From positions 1-64,000 of the forward strand of contig CAKTQR010000005.1 in NCBI GenBank assembly GCA_934597175.1: DNA of 64,000 nt. Reading direction: 5' to 3'. The notes under the pieces are model-generated. The model saw nothing but the letters and a program-made list of their open reading frames with translations. It was not told the origin of the DNA and did not search any database. A program made the translations under genes and the position numbers. This stretch comes from an uncultured Oscillospiraceae bacterium (lineage in GTDB: Bacteria > Bacillota > Clostridia > Oscillospirales > Oscillospiraceae). Positions 1-6,753 of this stretch are shown piece by piece. How positions within the stretch are numbered: the stretch's first letter is position 1; each line of letters begins with the position of its first letter.

Positions 1-124
1 CATTAAGACTGTTAATAATCTCTATTGCCTCAGCCCGACCGGTAGGTGCATACCAGAGTTTAGTCTGTACATCAACCTATCGGTGCACTGCAATAAGGCG
101 AAACAAAGAAAAGGTTAATAATTG
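1..124. repeat. Intergenic repeat family A, copy 1
   Basis: This non-coding stretch at the window edge is a short version of a repeat also present, inverted, at 5481-5785 and in part at 7715-7815. Shared blocks are the CAGCCCGACCGGTAGG core (31-46), a block around 60-90 with 'GTACATCAACCTATCGGTGC', and a tail (98-124) containing GGCGAAACAAAGAAAAG. It lies directly after the stop codon of the membrane-protein gene at 125-1231, so it may serve as that gene's 3' untranslated region. No coding potential is visible. Confidence 0.7.
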
Positions 125-1231
125 TCAATTCAATTTTAAGTCCCCATCCTTTATCCAGCCGAGCTTGCGGCAGAGGATGCCGAAGAGGTAGGCTAATACG
201 GCGGGGAGGACGATCGATATCAGGGCGAGGCCGAGCCAGTCGGCGGCGGTGGGGATGATGGCTTGCGCACCGTCGAGTAGCGCTTCGGCGCTCGGATTTG
301 CCCAGCCCGTCCACACGCCGATGGGGCCGACGAGACCGCAGGTGCCCATGCCGGACGACACCGCTGCGCCGTTCATCTCCAGCTTGAACACGCAGGTGGC
401 GATAGGTCCGGTTATCGCACTGGCGGCGATGGCGGGTATCCATATCCTCGGGTTGCGCACGATGTTGCCCATCTGGAGCATCGAGGTGCCCAGACCCTGC
501 GACACCACGCCGCCCCAGCCGTTTTCACGGAACGATATCACCGCAAAGCCGACCATGTTGGCACAGCATCCGGCGAGCGCCGCACCGCCGGCAAGACCCG
601 TGAGGCTAAGCGCCGCACAAATTGCCGCCGACGAGATGGGCAGCGTGAGCGCAATGCCGACTATGACGGACACCAAAACGCCCATCACGAACGGCTGCTG
701 CGTGGTCGCCCACTTTATCACATCGCCGACCGCCATTGCGCCCTTGCCGATGGGCGAGGCGATGAAGTGCGCAAGGCCGATGCCTATGAGCACGGTGACG
801 ATGGGGGTCACCAAAATATCTATCTTCGTCTCCTTGGAGACCATTTTGCCGCACTCGGCAGCGACGACGGCGACGACATACACAGCCAGCGGGCCGCCTG
901 CGCCGCCCATGACATTGGTCGCATAGCCCACGGGAATGAGCGAAAACAGCACCATCGCCGGGGCGTGCAGCGCATAGCCGATGGCGACCGCCATTGCAGG
1001 CCCGACCATCGCCGAGGCAAACTTGCCTATCGTGTAGCCGACATCGTTTATCTCAACGATGGGCGCTGCCAGAAATCCTATGCCCAGCTGCGTGCCGAGC
1101 GTGTCGAGTATCGTGCCGACGAGCAGGGTGCAGAACAGGCCCTGCGCCATTGCGCCGAGAGCGTCGATGCCGTAGCGCTTGAGGCTGACCTCAACATCCT
1201 TGCGCTTCAAAAACGCCTTAAACTTTGCCAT
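125..1231 (-). CDS. PfoR/PTS_EIIC_2-family membrane protein, possible niacin-related transporter
   Basis: This 368-residue integral membrane protein has about ten hydrophobic segments and the Gly/Ala-rich, conserved-loop look of the PTS_EIIC_2 (COG3641, PfoR-like) family. That family resembles a PTS IIC permease but usually lacks IIA and IIB partners, and none is encoded here. A second half-repeat with GMGTCGLVGPIGVWTGW near residue 315 is typical. A GGAG lies 12 bases before the start, which is slightly long. It is last in the pncB-niaR direction, but a 120-bp gap with a NiaR-like operator precedes it, so it may have its own NiaR-controlled promoter. I infer uptake of a niacin-type compound from that context only; a sugar or another solute is equally open. 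Confidence 0.8.
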   Translation of the reverse strand: MAKFKAFLKRKDVEVSLKRYGIDALGAMAQGLFCTLLVGTILDTLGTQLGIGFLAAPIVEINDVGYTIGKFASAMVGPAMAVAIGYALHAPAMVLFSLIPVGYATNVMGGAGGPLAVYVVAVVAAECGKMVSKETKIDILVTPIVTVLIGIGLAHFIASPIGKGAMAVGDVIKWATTQQPFVMGVLVSVIVGIALTLPISSAAICAALSLTGLAGGAALAGCCANMVGFAVISFRENGWGGVVSQGLGTSMLQMGNIVRNPRIWIPAIAASAITGPIATCVFKLEMNGAAVSSGMGTCGLVGPIGVWTGWANPSAEALLDGAQAIIPTAADWLGLALISIVLPAVLAYLFGILCRKLGWIKDGDLKLN

Positions 1232-1269
1232 ATCGATTCATTTCTCCTAAAATTCAAATGGGGTAAAAA

Positions 1270-1310
1270 AAGTGGACCTCAATGTGTCTTGACACTTGTA
1301 AAGTCCACTT
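1270..1310 (-). promoter_or_regulatory. NiaR-like operator/hairpin before the PfoR-family gene
   Basis: Two nested dyads lie here. The outer arms are AAGTGGAC (1270-1277) and GTCCACTT (1303-1310). The inner one is GTGTC-TT-GACAC (1284-1295). Read on the minus strand the core is ACAAGTGTCAAGACACATTG, close to the tandem ACA-N2-TGT half-site layout I recall for NiaR operators. On the minus strand the outer stem is followed by seven T, so a terminator or attenuator role is also possible. The site lies 39 bases from the start of the downstream gene and just after the niaR gene itself. Confidence 0.55.
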
Positions 1311-1351
1311 TAACACGAATATTTGATTTGTCAACCCTAATTTAAACTTTG

Positions 1352-1858
1352 TCAGGTGTACAGCAGGCCCTCCTGCTCAAGCTGACTGCGGGTGCGCTCG
1401 AAGCACTCTCTGTCCGGGCAGTCGAGCGTGTGCAGGTGCACGCCGTCGGTGAGCTCGGAAAGCGGACGCACCTCGCCGCTTTGCAGCTTCTCGACAAATT
1501 TGCGCACATCGTAGCGGCTGGCAAGCTGCAATTCGCCGGTCAGCAGCCCGTATACGGGGTGCTCGACGGCGACGGTCAGCACCTTGCAGCCGTTGTCGAC
1601 CATGATATTGAGCTCCTTTTCGGTGTCCTCAACATTGTGGACGCAGGCGAGCGTGTACACGCTCTGGCCGCTTACGGAGAGGATGTAGCCCCTCGGGGTG
1701 CTCGAAATTTTCTCTCCGGAGGCACGCAGCAGCGCAATGTCCCCGACGATTATCTGCCTGCTCACGCCGTAGGCGGCGGCGAGGCTGTTGGCGCTTATAG
1801 GCTCGGCAGAGATGGTGAGCCTGCGCACGATATCTTCTCTTCTGTCTAATGCGTTCAT
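1352..1858 (-). CDS. niaR: Niacin-responsive transcriptional repressor NiaR
   Basis: A 168-residue repressor with an N-terminal HTH_11 winged helix (residues about 6-60, with the recognition region AAAYGVSRQIIVGDIALLR) and a C-terminal 3H domain. The 3H domain carries the three conserved histidines expected to bind a metal and niacin, in VEHPVYG and DGVHLHTLD. The start at 1858 is chosen because TAGGAGT lies eight bases upstream and this gives the usual family length. The gene begins ten bases after the pncB stop codon, whose bases form part of its ribosome-binding site, so the two are co-transcribed. NiaR of Bacillus and Thermotoga represses NAD synthesis and niacin uptake genes when nicotinic acid is plentiful. 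A matching operator lies just downstream at 1270-1310. Confidence 0.92.
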   Translation of the reverse strand: MNALDRREDIVRRLTISAEPISANSLAAAYGVSRQIIVGDIALLRASGEKISSTPRGYILSVSGQSVYTLACVHNVEDTEKELNIMVDNGCKVLTVAVEHPVYGLLTGELQLASRYDVRKFVEKLQSGEVRPLSELTDGVHLHTLDCPDRECFERTRSQLEQEGLLYT

Positions 1859-1868
1859 TATTTTACTC

Positions 1869-3320
1869 CTATTTTGCTCCTTGCTTGAGCATCTCGTCCT
1901 TGAGCGCCATGAGCTTGGTGGACAGGTCGACATAGTACTGATGCGGGAAGTCGAAGCGCTTGACCTCGGGCCAGAGCGTGCTCACACCGTAGGCGCAGGT
2001 GCGCTTAATTTCATCGAGCGTCGGCAGCTTGTAGACGAGCTCACCGTTTTTGAAAACGGGCACTTGCAGCTCGACCGCATTGAAGCTGTCCATGACCTTG
2101 GTCTTCCAGCGAGCCTCGGGGTCGCAGATCTCAAGCGGCTTTGTATCGTCGACGACCTCGTCGTACAGCGTGATGTAGTCGGCCTCGGCCATGCCGGTCT
2201 CCTTGTCGAACAGGCGATACACCCGCTTGAAGCCGGGGTTAGTTATCTTGCCGACATTTTCGCTTATCTTTATCTTGGGGATGACCTCGCCCTTGTCGTT
2301 TTCCACGGCGCACAGCTTGTAAACTCCGCCGAACACGGGGTCGGACTTCGAGGTGATGAGCCGCTCGCCCACGCCGAAGGAGTCTATCTTCGCACCCTGC
2401 AGCAGCAGCTCCGTGATAAGGCGCTCGTCAAGGGCGTTGGACACGGTTATCTTGCACTCCGGCCAGCCGGCCTCGTCAAGCATCGCCCTTGCCTTGCGGG
2501 TCAGGTATGCCATGTCGCCCGAGTCAAAGCGGATGCCGCACTTGGTGATGCCGAGGGGGCGGAGCACCTCGTTAAACGCCTTGATGGCGTTGGGAACGCC
2601 GCTTTTGAGGGAGTTGTAGGTGTCGACGAGCAGGGTGGCATTCGTGGGATAGGTCTCGCAATATGCCTTGAACGCCTCGTACTCGGTGTCGAACATCTGC
2701 ACCCACGAGTGCGCCATCGTACCGCCCGCCGGGACGCCGTAGCGAGTGTCGGAAACGGCGCAGGCCGTGCCCGCACAGCCGCCGATGTATGCCGCTCTTG
2801 CGCCGGTGACCGCACCGTCGATGCCCTGCGCACGGCGTGAGCCGAACTCGAGCACCGTTCTGCCCTCGGCGGCACGGCAAATGCGGTTTGCCTTGGTGGC
2901 GATGAGACTCTGGTGATTGAGCTCGAGCAGCACATAGGTCTCGATGAGCTGCGCCTGAATTGCGGGTGCTCGCACCGTCATGATCGGCTCACGGGGGAAC
3001 ACCGGCGTGCCCTCGGGTATCGCCCAGATGTCTCCCTCAAACTTGAAGTGCTTGAGGTACTCCAAAAATTCCTCCGAGAACATATTGCGTCCACGCAGGT
3101 ACTCGATGTCCTCCGGCTCGAAGTGCAGATTCTGAATGTAGTCGACGACCTGCTCAAGCCCGGCGCAGATGGCGAAGCCGCCCATGTCGGGATTCTGGCG
3201 GTAGAACACATCGAAGTAGGTTATTTTGTCGCCCATGTTGTGGTCGAAGTACCCGTTGCCCATCGTGAGCTCGTAATAGTCGCACAGCATGGTCAGGTTA
3301 AGGCTGCGTCTGTTGTCCAT
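1869..3320 (-). CDS. pncB: Nicotinate phosphoribosyltransferase
   Basis: A 483-residue enzyme that joins nicotinate to PRPP, with ATP hydrolysis, to give nicotinate mononucleotide, the entry step of niacin salvage to NAD. Recognisable parts are the N-terminal LTMLCDYYELTMGNGYF, the central EFGSRRAQGIDGA and the IRFDSGDMAYL segment of the PRTase barrel. Length fits the long bacterial form. The start at 3320 is preferred because GGAGG sits five bases before it; the frame is open a little further up, but that would put the ribosome-binding site inside the gene. It is first in an operon with niaR, driven by a promoter at 3631-3659, so the 5' leader contains repeat family B copy 1. Confidence 0.95.
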   Translation of the reverse strand: MDNRRSLNLTMLCDYYELTMGNGYFDHNMGDKITYFDVFYRQNPDMGGFAICAGLEQVVDYIQNLHFEPEDIEYLRGRNMFSEEFLEYLKHFKFEGDIWAIPEGTPVFPREPIMTVRAPAIQAQLIETYVLLELNHQSLIATKANRICRAAEGRTVLEFGSRRAQGIDGAVTGARAAYIGGCAGTACAVSDTRYGVPAGGTMAHSWVQMFDTEYEAFKAYCETYPTNATLLVDTYNSLKSGVPNAIKAFNEVLRPLGITKCGIRFDSGDMAYLTRKARAMLDEAGWPECKITVSNALDERLITELLLQGAKIDSFGVGERLITSKSDPVFGGVYKLCAVENDKGEVIPKIKISENVGKITNPGFKRVYRLFDKETGMAEADYITLYDEVVDDTKPLEICDPEARWKTKVMDSFNAVELQVPVFKNGELVYKLPTLDEIKRTCAYGVSTLWPEVKRFDFPHQYYVDLSTKLMALKDEMLKQGAK

Positions 3321-3352
3321 AGCTACCTCCAAAGTGATTTTTCATTTCTCTA

Positions 3353-3628
3353 AGCTGACGGGAGCCAAGCTCCTATCGGTTCTGACGGGCAGATTTCCGC
3401 TCATGCTGCGTTGAAGCCTTTGCCAATACCTGTGTATTCCCTGCACGCTTCGTCTTGCCTGAGCAAAAATCTGCTCCGTCAAAACTGCGCAGCATCTGTC
3501 AGTGATAAATTTTCGAGGGATTTTTGGCTTTCTTTGGTGCAGGTGGGCTGTCGCCCACCAAGACAAAAAAGGCGGAAAGCACCGAAAGGGCGCACTGACA
3601 GACGATAGGAGCTGGGCTCCCGTCAGCT
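3353..3628. repeat. Structured repeat family B, copy 1 (MITE-like), in the pncB leader
   Basis: A 276-bp palindromic element. The outer arms are AGCTGACGGGAGCC (3353-3366) with GGCTCCCGTCAGCT (3615-3628), extended by AGCTCCTATCG (3368-3378) with CGATAGGAGCT (3603-3613). Inside are a stem CTGTCAGTG (3496-3504)/CACTGACAG (3593-3601) and a hairpin GGTGGGC (3542-3548)/GCCCACC (3553-3559). Copies 2 and 3 keep the pairings with different bases. It lies between the pncB promoter and start codon, so it would be transcribed as the leader of pncB-niaR. No open reading frame of interest is inside. Confidence 0.85.
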
Positions 3629-3630
3629 CG

Positions 3631-3659
3631 ATTATATAATCTTATTGTGAATATTTCAA
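3631..3659 (-). promoter_or_regulatory. Sigma-A promoter of pncB-niaR
   Basis: On the minus strand TTGAAA (3659-3654) and TATAAT (3636-3631) are separated by exactly 17 bases. Transcription would start at the outer arm of repeat family B and run through the whole element into pncB. Confidence 0.75.
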
Positions 3660-3678
3660 CTATTGTTAAATAAGAGAT

Positions 3679-3706
3679 TTGCACCCGCCGCAGCTTGTGG
3701 TATAAT
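3679..3706 (+). promoter_or_regulatory. Sigma-A promoter of the DUF3267 protease gene
   Basis: TTGCAC (3679-3684) and a perfect TATAAT (3701-3706) are separated by 16 bases, about 35 bases before the start codon at 3741. It is divergent from the pncB promoter. Confidence 0.7.
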
Positions 3707-3740
3707 CGCAGGGAAAATGTCGAATTCAGAGGGATTTTGC

Positions 3741-4310
3741 ATGAAATTACACTACATGGGCAAATATAATCTCGACCCCGATTCGCTGCCGCACGGCGAG
3801 CACAAGCCCGGGGCTGTGAAGTTCAAGGAGGCGGGCGATACCGCCGAGCTCGGCAGGATAGTCGGCAAGTATTCGGTCATCCTGCTCGCGGTGCTGGCGA
3901 CGGTGCTTTTGTACCGCTACCGCAGCATCCCGTCGGGCGAGTGGCTCATCGGCTTTGTGCTGTTTCTAGCCTCGCTTTTCCCGCACGAGCTGCTGCATGC
4001 GCTGTGCTTTCGGGGCGATGTGTACCTGTACACGAATCTTTTGCAGGGCATGCTGTTCGTCGTCGGGCCGGAGGACATGAGCAAGGGTAGATTCGTGTTC
4101 ATGTCGCTGCTGCCGAATGTGCTCTTTGGGCTTGTTCCGTTTGTCGTTGCGATGGTGCTGCCCGACCTCGGCTGGCTCGGCATATTCGGCATGGTCTCGC
4201 TGACCGCCGGTGCGGGCGACTACTACAATGTCAAAAACGCCCTGACCCAAATGCCCAAAAATGCCCGCTGCTATCTATATAAGTATAACTCATACTGGTA
4301 CATGCCATAG
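3741..4310 (+). CDS. DUF3267-type putative membrane zinc metalloprotease
   Basis: A 189-residue membrane protein with hydrophobic segments at about residues 44-58, 66-81, 100-115, 118-140 and 145-162. The second is followed at once by HELLH (residues 82-86), the HExxH zinc-binding pattern at a membrane edge that marks the DUF3267 putative zincin family. The start at 3741 is taken because CAGAGGG lies seven bases upstream and a promoter ends at 3706. It stands alone between two copies of repeat family B, at 3353-3628 and 4335-4561. The family is assumed to cut membrane or secreted substrates, but no substrate can be inferred here. Confidence 0.8.
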   Translation: MKLHYMGKYNLDPDSLPHGEHKPGAVKFKEAGDTAELGRIVGKYSVILLAVLATVLLYRYRSIPSGEWLIGFVLFLASLFPHELLHALCFRGDVYLYTNLLQGMLFVVGPEDMSKGRFVFMSLLPNVLFGLVPFVVAMVLPDLGWLGIFGMVSLTAGAGDYYNVKNALTQMPKNARCYLYKYNSYWYMP

Positions 4311-4334
4311 GCTGGCTAAGTATATGTATACGGA

Positions 4335-4561
4335 AAGCTGACGGGAGTCGAACAACTATCGGTTTTGACGGGCGGATATCTGCTCATGCTGCGCCGGAGC
4401 CATTTCCGGCAAAACTGCGCAGCATCTGTCAGTAGTGTTTTTCGAGGGATTTTCGGCTTTCTTTCGGTGCGGTCGGGCTTTGTGCCCGGCAAGACGAGAA
4501 AAGGCGAAAAGCGCCGAAAGGGCACACTGACAGACGATAGGCGTCCGACTCCCGTCAGCTT
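4335..4561. repeat. Structured repeat family B, copy 2 (MITE-like)
   Basis: A 227-bp shorter copy. The outer arms are AAGCTGACGGGAGTCG (4335-4350) and CGACTCCCGTCAGCTT (4546-4561), a perfect 16-bp match that differs from copy 1 on both sides of the stem. The inner stem CTGTCAGT (4426-4433)/ACTGACAG (4526-4533) and the hairpin GTCGGGC (4472-4478)/GCCCGGC (4484-4490) are also kept, the last with compensatory changes. It starts 24 bases after the DUF3267 stop codon and lacks the extra segment present in the second stem-loop of copies 1 and 3. Confidence 0.85.
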
Positions 4562-4571
4562 AAAAAAGAAC

Positions 4572-4604
4572 AAAGGCAGGCACATTTTCATGTGTCTGCC
4601 TTTT
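4572..4604. terminator. Bidirectional rho-independent terminator
   Basis: The hairpin AAAGGCAGgCACA, loop, TGTGtCTGCCTTTT follows repeat family B copy 2 and ends transcription of the DUF3267 gene. A/T runs on both sides make it usable from either strand. Confidence 0.75.
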
Positions 4605-4786
4605 CATTTGCGGGAGCGCAGTGGATGAAGATTGTACATTGTGAGATTGGATAAATGTTAACGGCTCACGCCGTCGAGAGAAACCATCACGGCGCTGCCG
4701 CAAATGTAAGATATTAGCTACCATGTGTATTATGTCATAACTTATGTGCCTTGTCAAGTTATAATTATTACATATCGTGTTGTCGT

Positions 4787-4845
4787 ATATCATTCACGCA
4801 AATAGTAGAATATAATATATATTTGATGTTGAAAGTGAATGATAT
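4787..4845 (+). promoter_or_regulatory. Inverted repeat flanking the promoter of an XRE gene
   Basis: ATATCATTCAC (4787-4797) and GTGAATGATAT (4835-4845) form a perfect 11-bp inverted repeat 37 bases apart. Between them lies a TATAAT (4811-4816), and the second arm runs into the start codon at 4844. A dimeric repressor or a looped complex could bind here; autoregulation by the XRE protein is the simplest reading. The preceding 180 bases (4605-4786) show no gene. Confidence 0.55.
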
Positions 4846-5071
4846 GAAAATAGAGCAGATCGAAAAATACCGGCGTCTCGGGCTGAATATCGCCTATTAC
4901 CGCAAGGTAAAGGGGCTGTCGCAAAGCCGGCTGGCGGAGCTTCTGGATATCAGCCGCACGCACATGAGCCGCATCGAGACCGCCGACTGCGCCGTGTCGC
5001 TGGATGTGGTGTTCGACATCTGTGATGTCCTCGGCGTCACCCCCGACCGCCTGTTCGATTTCAGTAAGTGA
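4844..5071 (+). CDS. Small XRE/Cro-type regulator
   Basis: A 75-residue protein that is almost only a cro/CI helix-turn-helix (residues 13-68, with LSQSRLAELLDISRTHMSRI). It should bind DNA as a dimer in the cytoplasm. The start at 4844 is chosen because it removes a non-conserved extension; an in-frame ATG at 4826 is possible. Ribosome-binding signal is weak. It faces a second small XRE gene at 5129-5365 across a shared terminator. The perfect inverted repeat around its promoter suggests that it controls itself. There is no adjacent target gene to name. Confidence 0.8.
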   Translation: MKIEQIEKYRRLGLNIAYYRKVKGLSQSRLAELLDISRTHMSRIETADCAVSLDVVFDICDVLGVTPDRLFDFSK

Positions 5072-5079
5072 AAAAAATC

Positions 5080-5124
5080 AAGCGAAAACTCCGGTAATAT
5101 CTCGTATTACCGGAGTTTTCGCTT
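5080..5124. terminator. Shared bidirectional terminator of two XRE genes
   Basis: A perfect 20-bp stem (5080-5099 with 5105-5124) with a 5-base loop lies between two convergent genes. It has A-rich sequence on one side and TTTTC within the other arm. Confidence 0.85.
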
Positions 5125-5128
5125 GTCC

Positions 5129-5365
5129 TTATTTACGCTGGATGCCGCCGAGGGGGCGTTTTGGATTTGGGGTCGTGCCCAGAAGGAAGTCGGCAGAAAC
5201 ATTATACAGCTTGCACAGGCCGACAAAATGGCGTATCGGCAGCTCGTTTGCCTCCCGTTCATAGCGTGCGTACATCGTCTGCGAAGTGCCCAGGTACGCC
5301 GCCACCTGCTCCTGCGTCAGGTCGTTATCCTCCCGCAGCGCCCGCAAGCGCTCCATATAAGTCAT
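5129..5365 (-). CDS. Small XRE-family regulator
   Basis: A 78-residue cro/CI-type DNA-binding protein. The HTH lies at residues 5-60 (LTQEQVAAYLGTSQTMYARYE) and is followed by the usual helix with NVSADFLLGTT and a short basic tail. The start at 5365 has GGTGGAG just upstream; the frame is open further up, but that part is intergenic repeat. Its promoter region (5386-5448) has three perfect dyads that look like operators, so autoregulation is likely. Such single-domain XRE proteins are common in clostridial accessory regions; target genes are unknown. Confidence 0.85.
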   Translation of the reverse strand: MTYMERLRALREDNDLTQEQVAAYLGTSQTMYARYEREANELPIRHFVGLCKLYNVSADFLLGTTPNPKRPLGGIQRK

Positions 5366-5385
5366 AGCTCCACCTACTTTGCTTT

Positions 5386-5448
5386 CTGATAGTATCAGTG
5401 TAGCAAAGTAAATATATTTACTATTGACTTTAGTAAACAAGTTTACTA
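5386..5448 (-). promoter_or_regulatory. Three dyads upstream of the XRE gene
   Basis: Perfect palindromes lie at 5386-5398 (CTGATA-G-TATCAG), 5407-5422 (AGTAAATATATTTACT) and 5431-5448 (TAGTAAACAAGTTTACTA). The last two share AGTAAA/TTTACT arms and have centres 25 bases apart, a spacing that fits two dimers on one face of the helix over several turns. They cover the probable promoter of the gene ending at 5129. Confidence 0.6.
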
Positions 5449-5480
5449 GAATTAATGCAGCGCAAAACCTGCTCAAATGC

Positions 5481-5785
5481 CAATTATTAACTTTTCTTTG
5501 TTTCGCCAAAGAAAAGTTACAAAAGAAACGCAACCAAAGGCGTTTAACCACCCTTTGGAATCCCGGTACGGGGTATCGGTGCGCCGGTCTACCGGACTGC
5601 GGAGGTTTAACATAGTGCGAGAAACTTTCAGTGCGACCGTTTAACGGCCTGCGTCGGTTAGATAGGTGCGAGAAGTTTTAAGTGCACCGATAGGTTGATG
5701 TACAGACTAAACTTTAGTACGCACTCTCCGGTCGGGCTGACGCAAAAACGAATAGCAGAAGCTTACAAGCGTATTGAAAATGCGT
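5481..5785. repeat. Intergenic repeat family A, copy 2 (inverted, long form)
   Basis: This fills the gap between the XRE gene and the membrane protein at 5787. It is the reverse complement of the window-start copy with an extra internal stretch of about 165 bases. It opens with a perfect 13-bp hairpin, TAACTTTTCTTTG with CAAAGAAAAGTTA (5488-5500/5507-5519), and ends with a GTCGGGCTG block (5731-5739) plus a tail also found near 7715. No gene is supported within it. Confidence 0.7.
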
Positions 5786-5786
5786 A

Positions 5787-6302
5787 TTAAAGGTCACGCT
5801 CGCCGCCGCTGAGGTCGAGGATTTTTTCGTAGAGCTTATCCTCAATGTATGGGATGGCGATGGTGTTTTGCAGGGCGTGCAAGCTGCGGGACAGCCGCCG
5901 CTTTCTATATTCCGCAAGCGGGACTTTCGAAAACACGATCTCGCCATATCGCCACCTGCCACGAAGATTCTTCCCGATGTACTTCATCTCGCTCCACGGG
6001 ATGCGGGCGATATACTTATTGCTGTTGAAATAAGTGCGGGTAACGCCGCCTGCGTCGATCCTGTAGCGCAGCCCCGCACTTGTGGCAACATCCGCAACGC
6101 TAATGAGCCATATAAAAAAGAAGAATAGCCCGAACCATTCAGGGTCAGCAGAGCCAAGCCCCAACCACTCAAATAGTTCATTCGCAAAGAAAAACGGGGT
6201 GAGCAGAGCATACGCAATAATCGTGCTTTTCCGCGGCTCTTTTGACCGAATTTCGATCCGGTCACTGTGGTATTCGATAGCCCAACCGGTTTCGATCTTC
6301 AT
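5787..6302 (-). CDS. Membrane protein with PH-like C-terminal region
   Basis: A 171-residue protein of unknown function. Two hydrophobic segments (about residues 27-46 and 54-76) form a hairpin anchor. The remainder, with LRYRIDAGGVTRTYFNSNKY and IPWSEMKYIGKNLRG, looks like the small beta-rich bacterial PH-like domains that follow such anchors. Its ATG overlaps the TGA of the upstream ribbon-helix-helix gene in an ATGA, so the two are translationally coupled. AGGG lies shortly before the start. The pairing with a DNA-binding protein suggests a small regulated unit, but no function is known. Confidence 0.7.
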   Translation of the reverse strand: MKIETGWAIEYHSDRIEIRSKEPRKSTIIAYALLTPFFFANELFEWLGLGSADPEWFGLFFFFIWLISVADVATSAGLRYRIDAGGVTRTYFNSNKYIARIPWSEMKYIGKNLRGRWRYGEIVFSKVPLAEYRKRRLSRSLHALQNTIAIPYIEDKLYEKILDLSGGERDL

Positions 6303-6466
6303 TCGCCCTGCTGGATCTTGCCGTGCTTTTCCTCGAATTGCTCGATGCAGTCACGGATGAGGATGAGAATTTGGCTGTTGGCCGAGCGGCCCTCGTAGTC
6401 GGCGACGGCGTGCAGCTTGTTGAGCATTTTGTCGTCAATTCGTATGGACATACTCTTGATAGCCAT
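6299..6466 (-). CDS. Small ribbon-helix-helix DNA-binding protein
   Basis: This 55-residue gene begins at CAT 6464-6466, with TTGGAG eight bases upstream. The product starts MAIKSMSIRIDDKML, a typical Arc/MetJ beta-strand, followed by two helices (LHAVADYEGRSANSQI and LIRDCIEQFEE). This is the full ribbon-helix-helix fold, which binds DNA as a dimer, as in many antitoxins and plasmid regulators. The stop overlaps the start of the membrane gene at 5787-6302 by four bases. TGAATC/GATTCA arms lie in its promoter region near 6482-6512. No toxin-like partner is recognised, so an antitoxin role is not claimed. Confidence 0.8.
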   Translation of the reverse strand: MAIKSMSIRIDDKMLNKLHAVADYEGRSANSQILILIRDCIEQFEEKHGKIQQGE

Positions 6467-6577
6467 AATATCGCTCCAATCTGAATCATATTTGTGTTTA
6501 TTTTAGATTCATTTTGTGATATTATGTTCATCAAGAGCACAATTCAATTTTAAAGTGTGCTTAAAATGAGGTTAATT

Positions 6578-6730
6578 ATGGACTACAAAGAAATGTATCT
6601 GAAGATGGTGCGGGCATCGGAGCAGGCGATAAGGATACTCGTCGAGGCGCAGCGAGAGTGCGAGGAGCTGTACATGTCCCAGCCCGAGCCCAAGCTCATT
6701 GTGCTCAAGGACAAAAAAGAAAGCAGATAG
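6578..6730 (+). CDS. Small helical protein, phage-type hypothetical
   Basis: A 50-residue protein beginning MDYKEMYLKMVRASEQAIRI and predicted to be mostly one amphipathic, charged helix. GAGGT lies seven bases before the ATG at 6578. I recall similar tiny proteins in clostridial prophages and integrative elements, but no function is known. It is divergent from the ribbon-helix-helix gene over a 111-bp AT-rich gap. Its stop codon lies inside the first arm of its own terminator hairpin (6721-6747), so the transcript is nearly leader, gene and terminator only. Confidence 0.65.
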   Translation: MDYKEMYLKMVRASEQAIRILVEAQRECEELYMSQPEPKLIVLKDKKESR

Positions 6731-6747
6731 GCAGCACCTATCTGCTT
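6721..6747 (+). terminator. Terminator overlapping the stop codon of the small gene
   Basis: AAGCAGATAGG (6721-6731) pairs perfectly with CCTATCTGCTT (6737-6747) over a 5-base loop, and AT-rich sequence follows. Confidence 0.75.
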
Positions 6748-6753
6748 AATAAT

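Noticed and set aside
1788..2840. A 350-codon plus-strand frame opposite pncB
   Set aside because: pncB is unmistakable on the other strand; this frame is its shadow.
6299..6466. Antitoxin gene of a toxin-antitoxin pair
   Set aside because: The RHH fold fits, but its coupled partner is a membrane protein with no toxin family match, so the label was not used.
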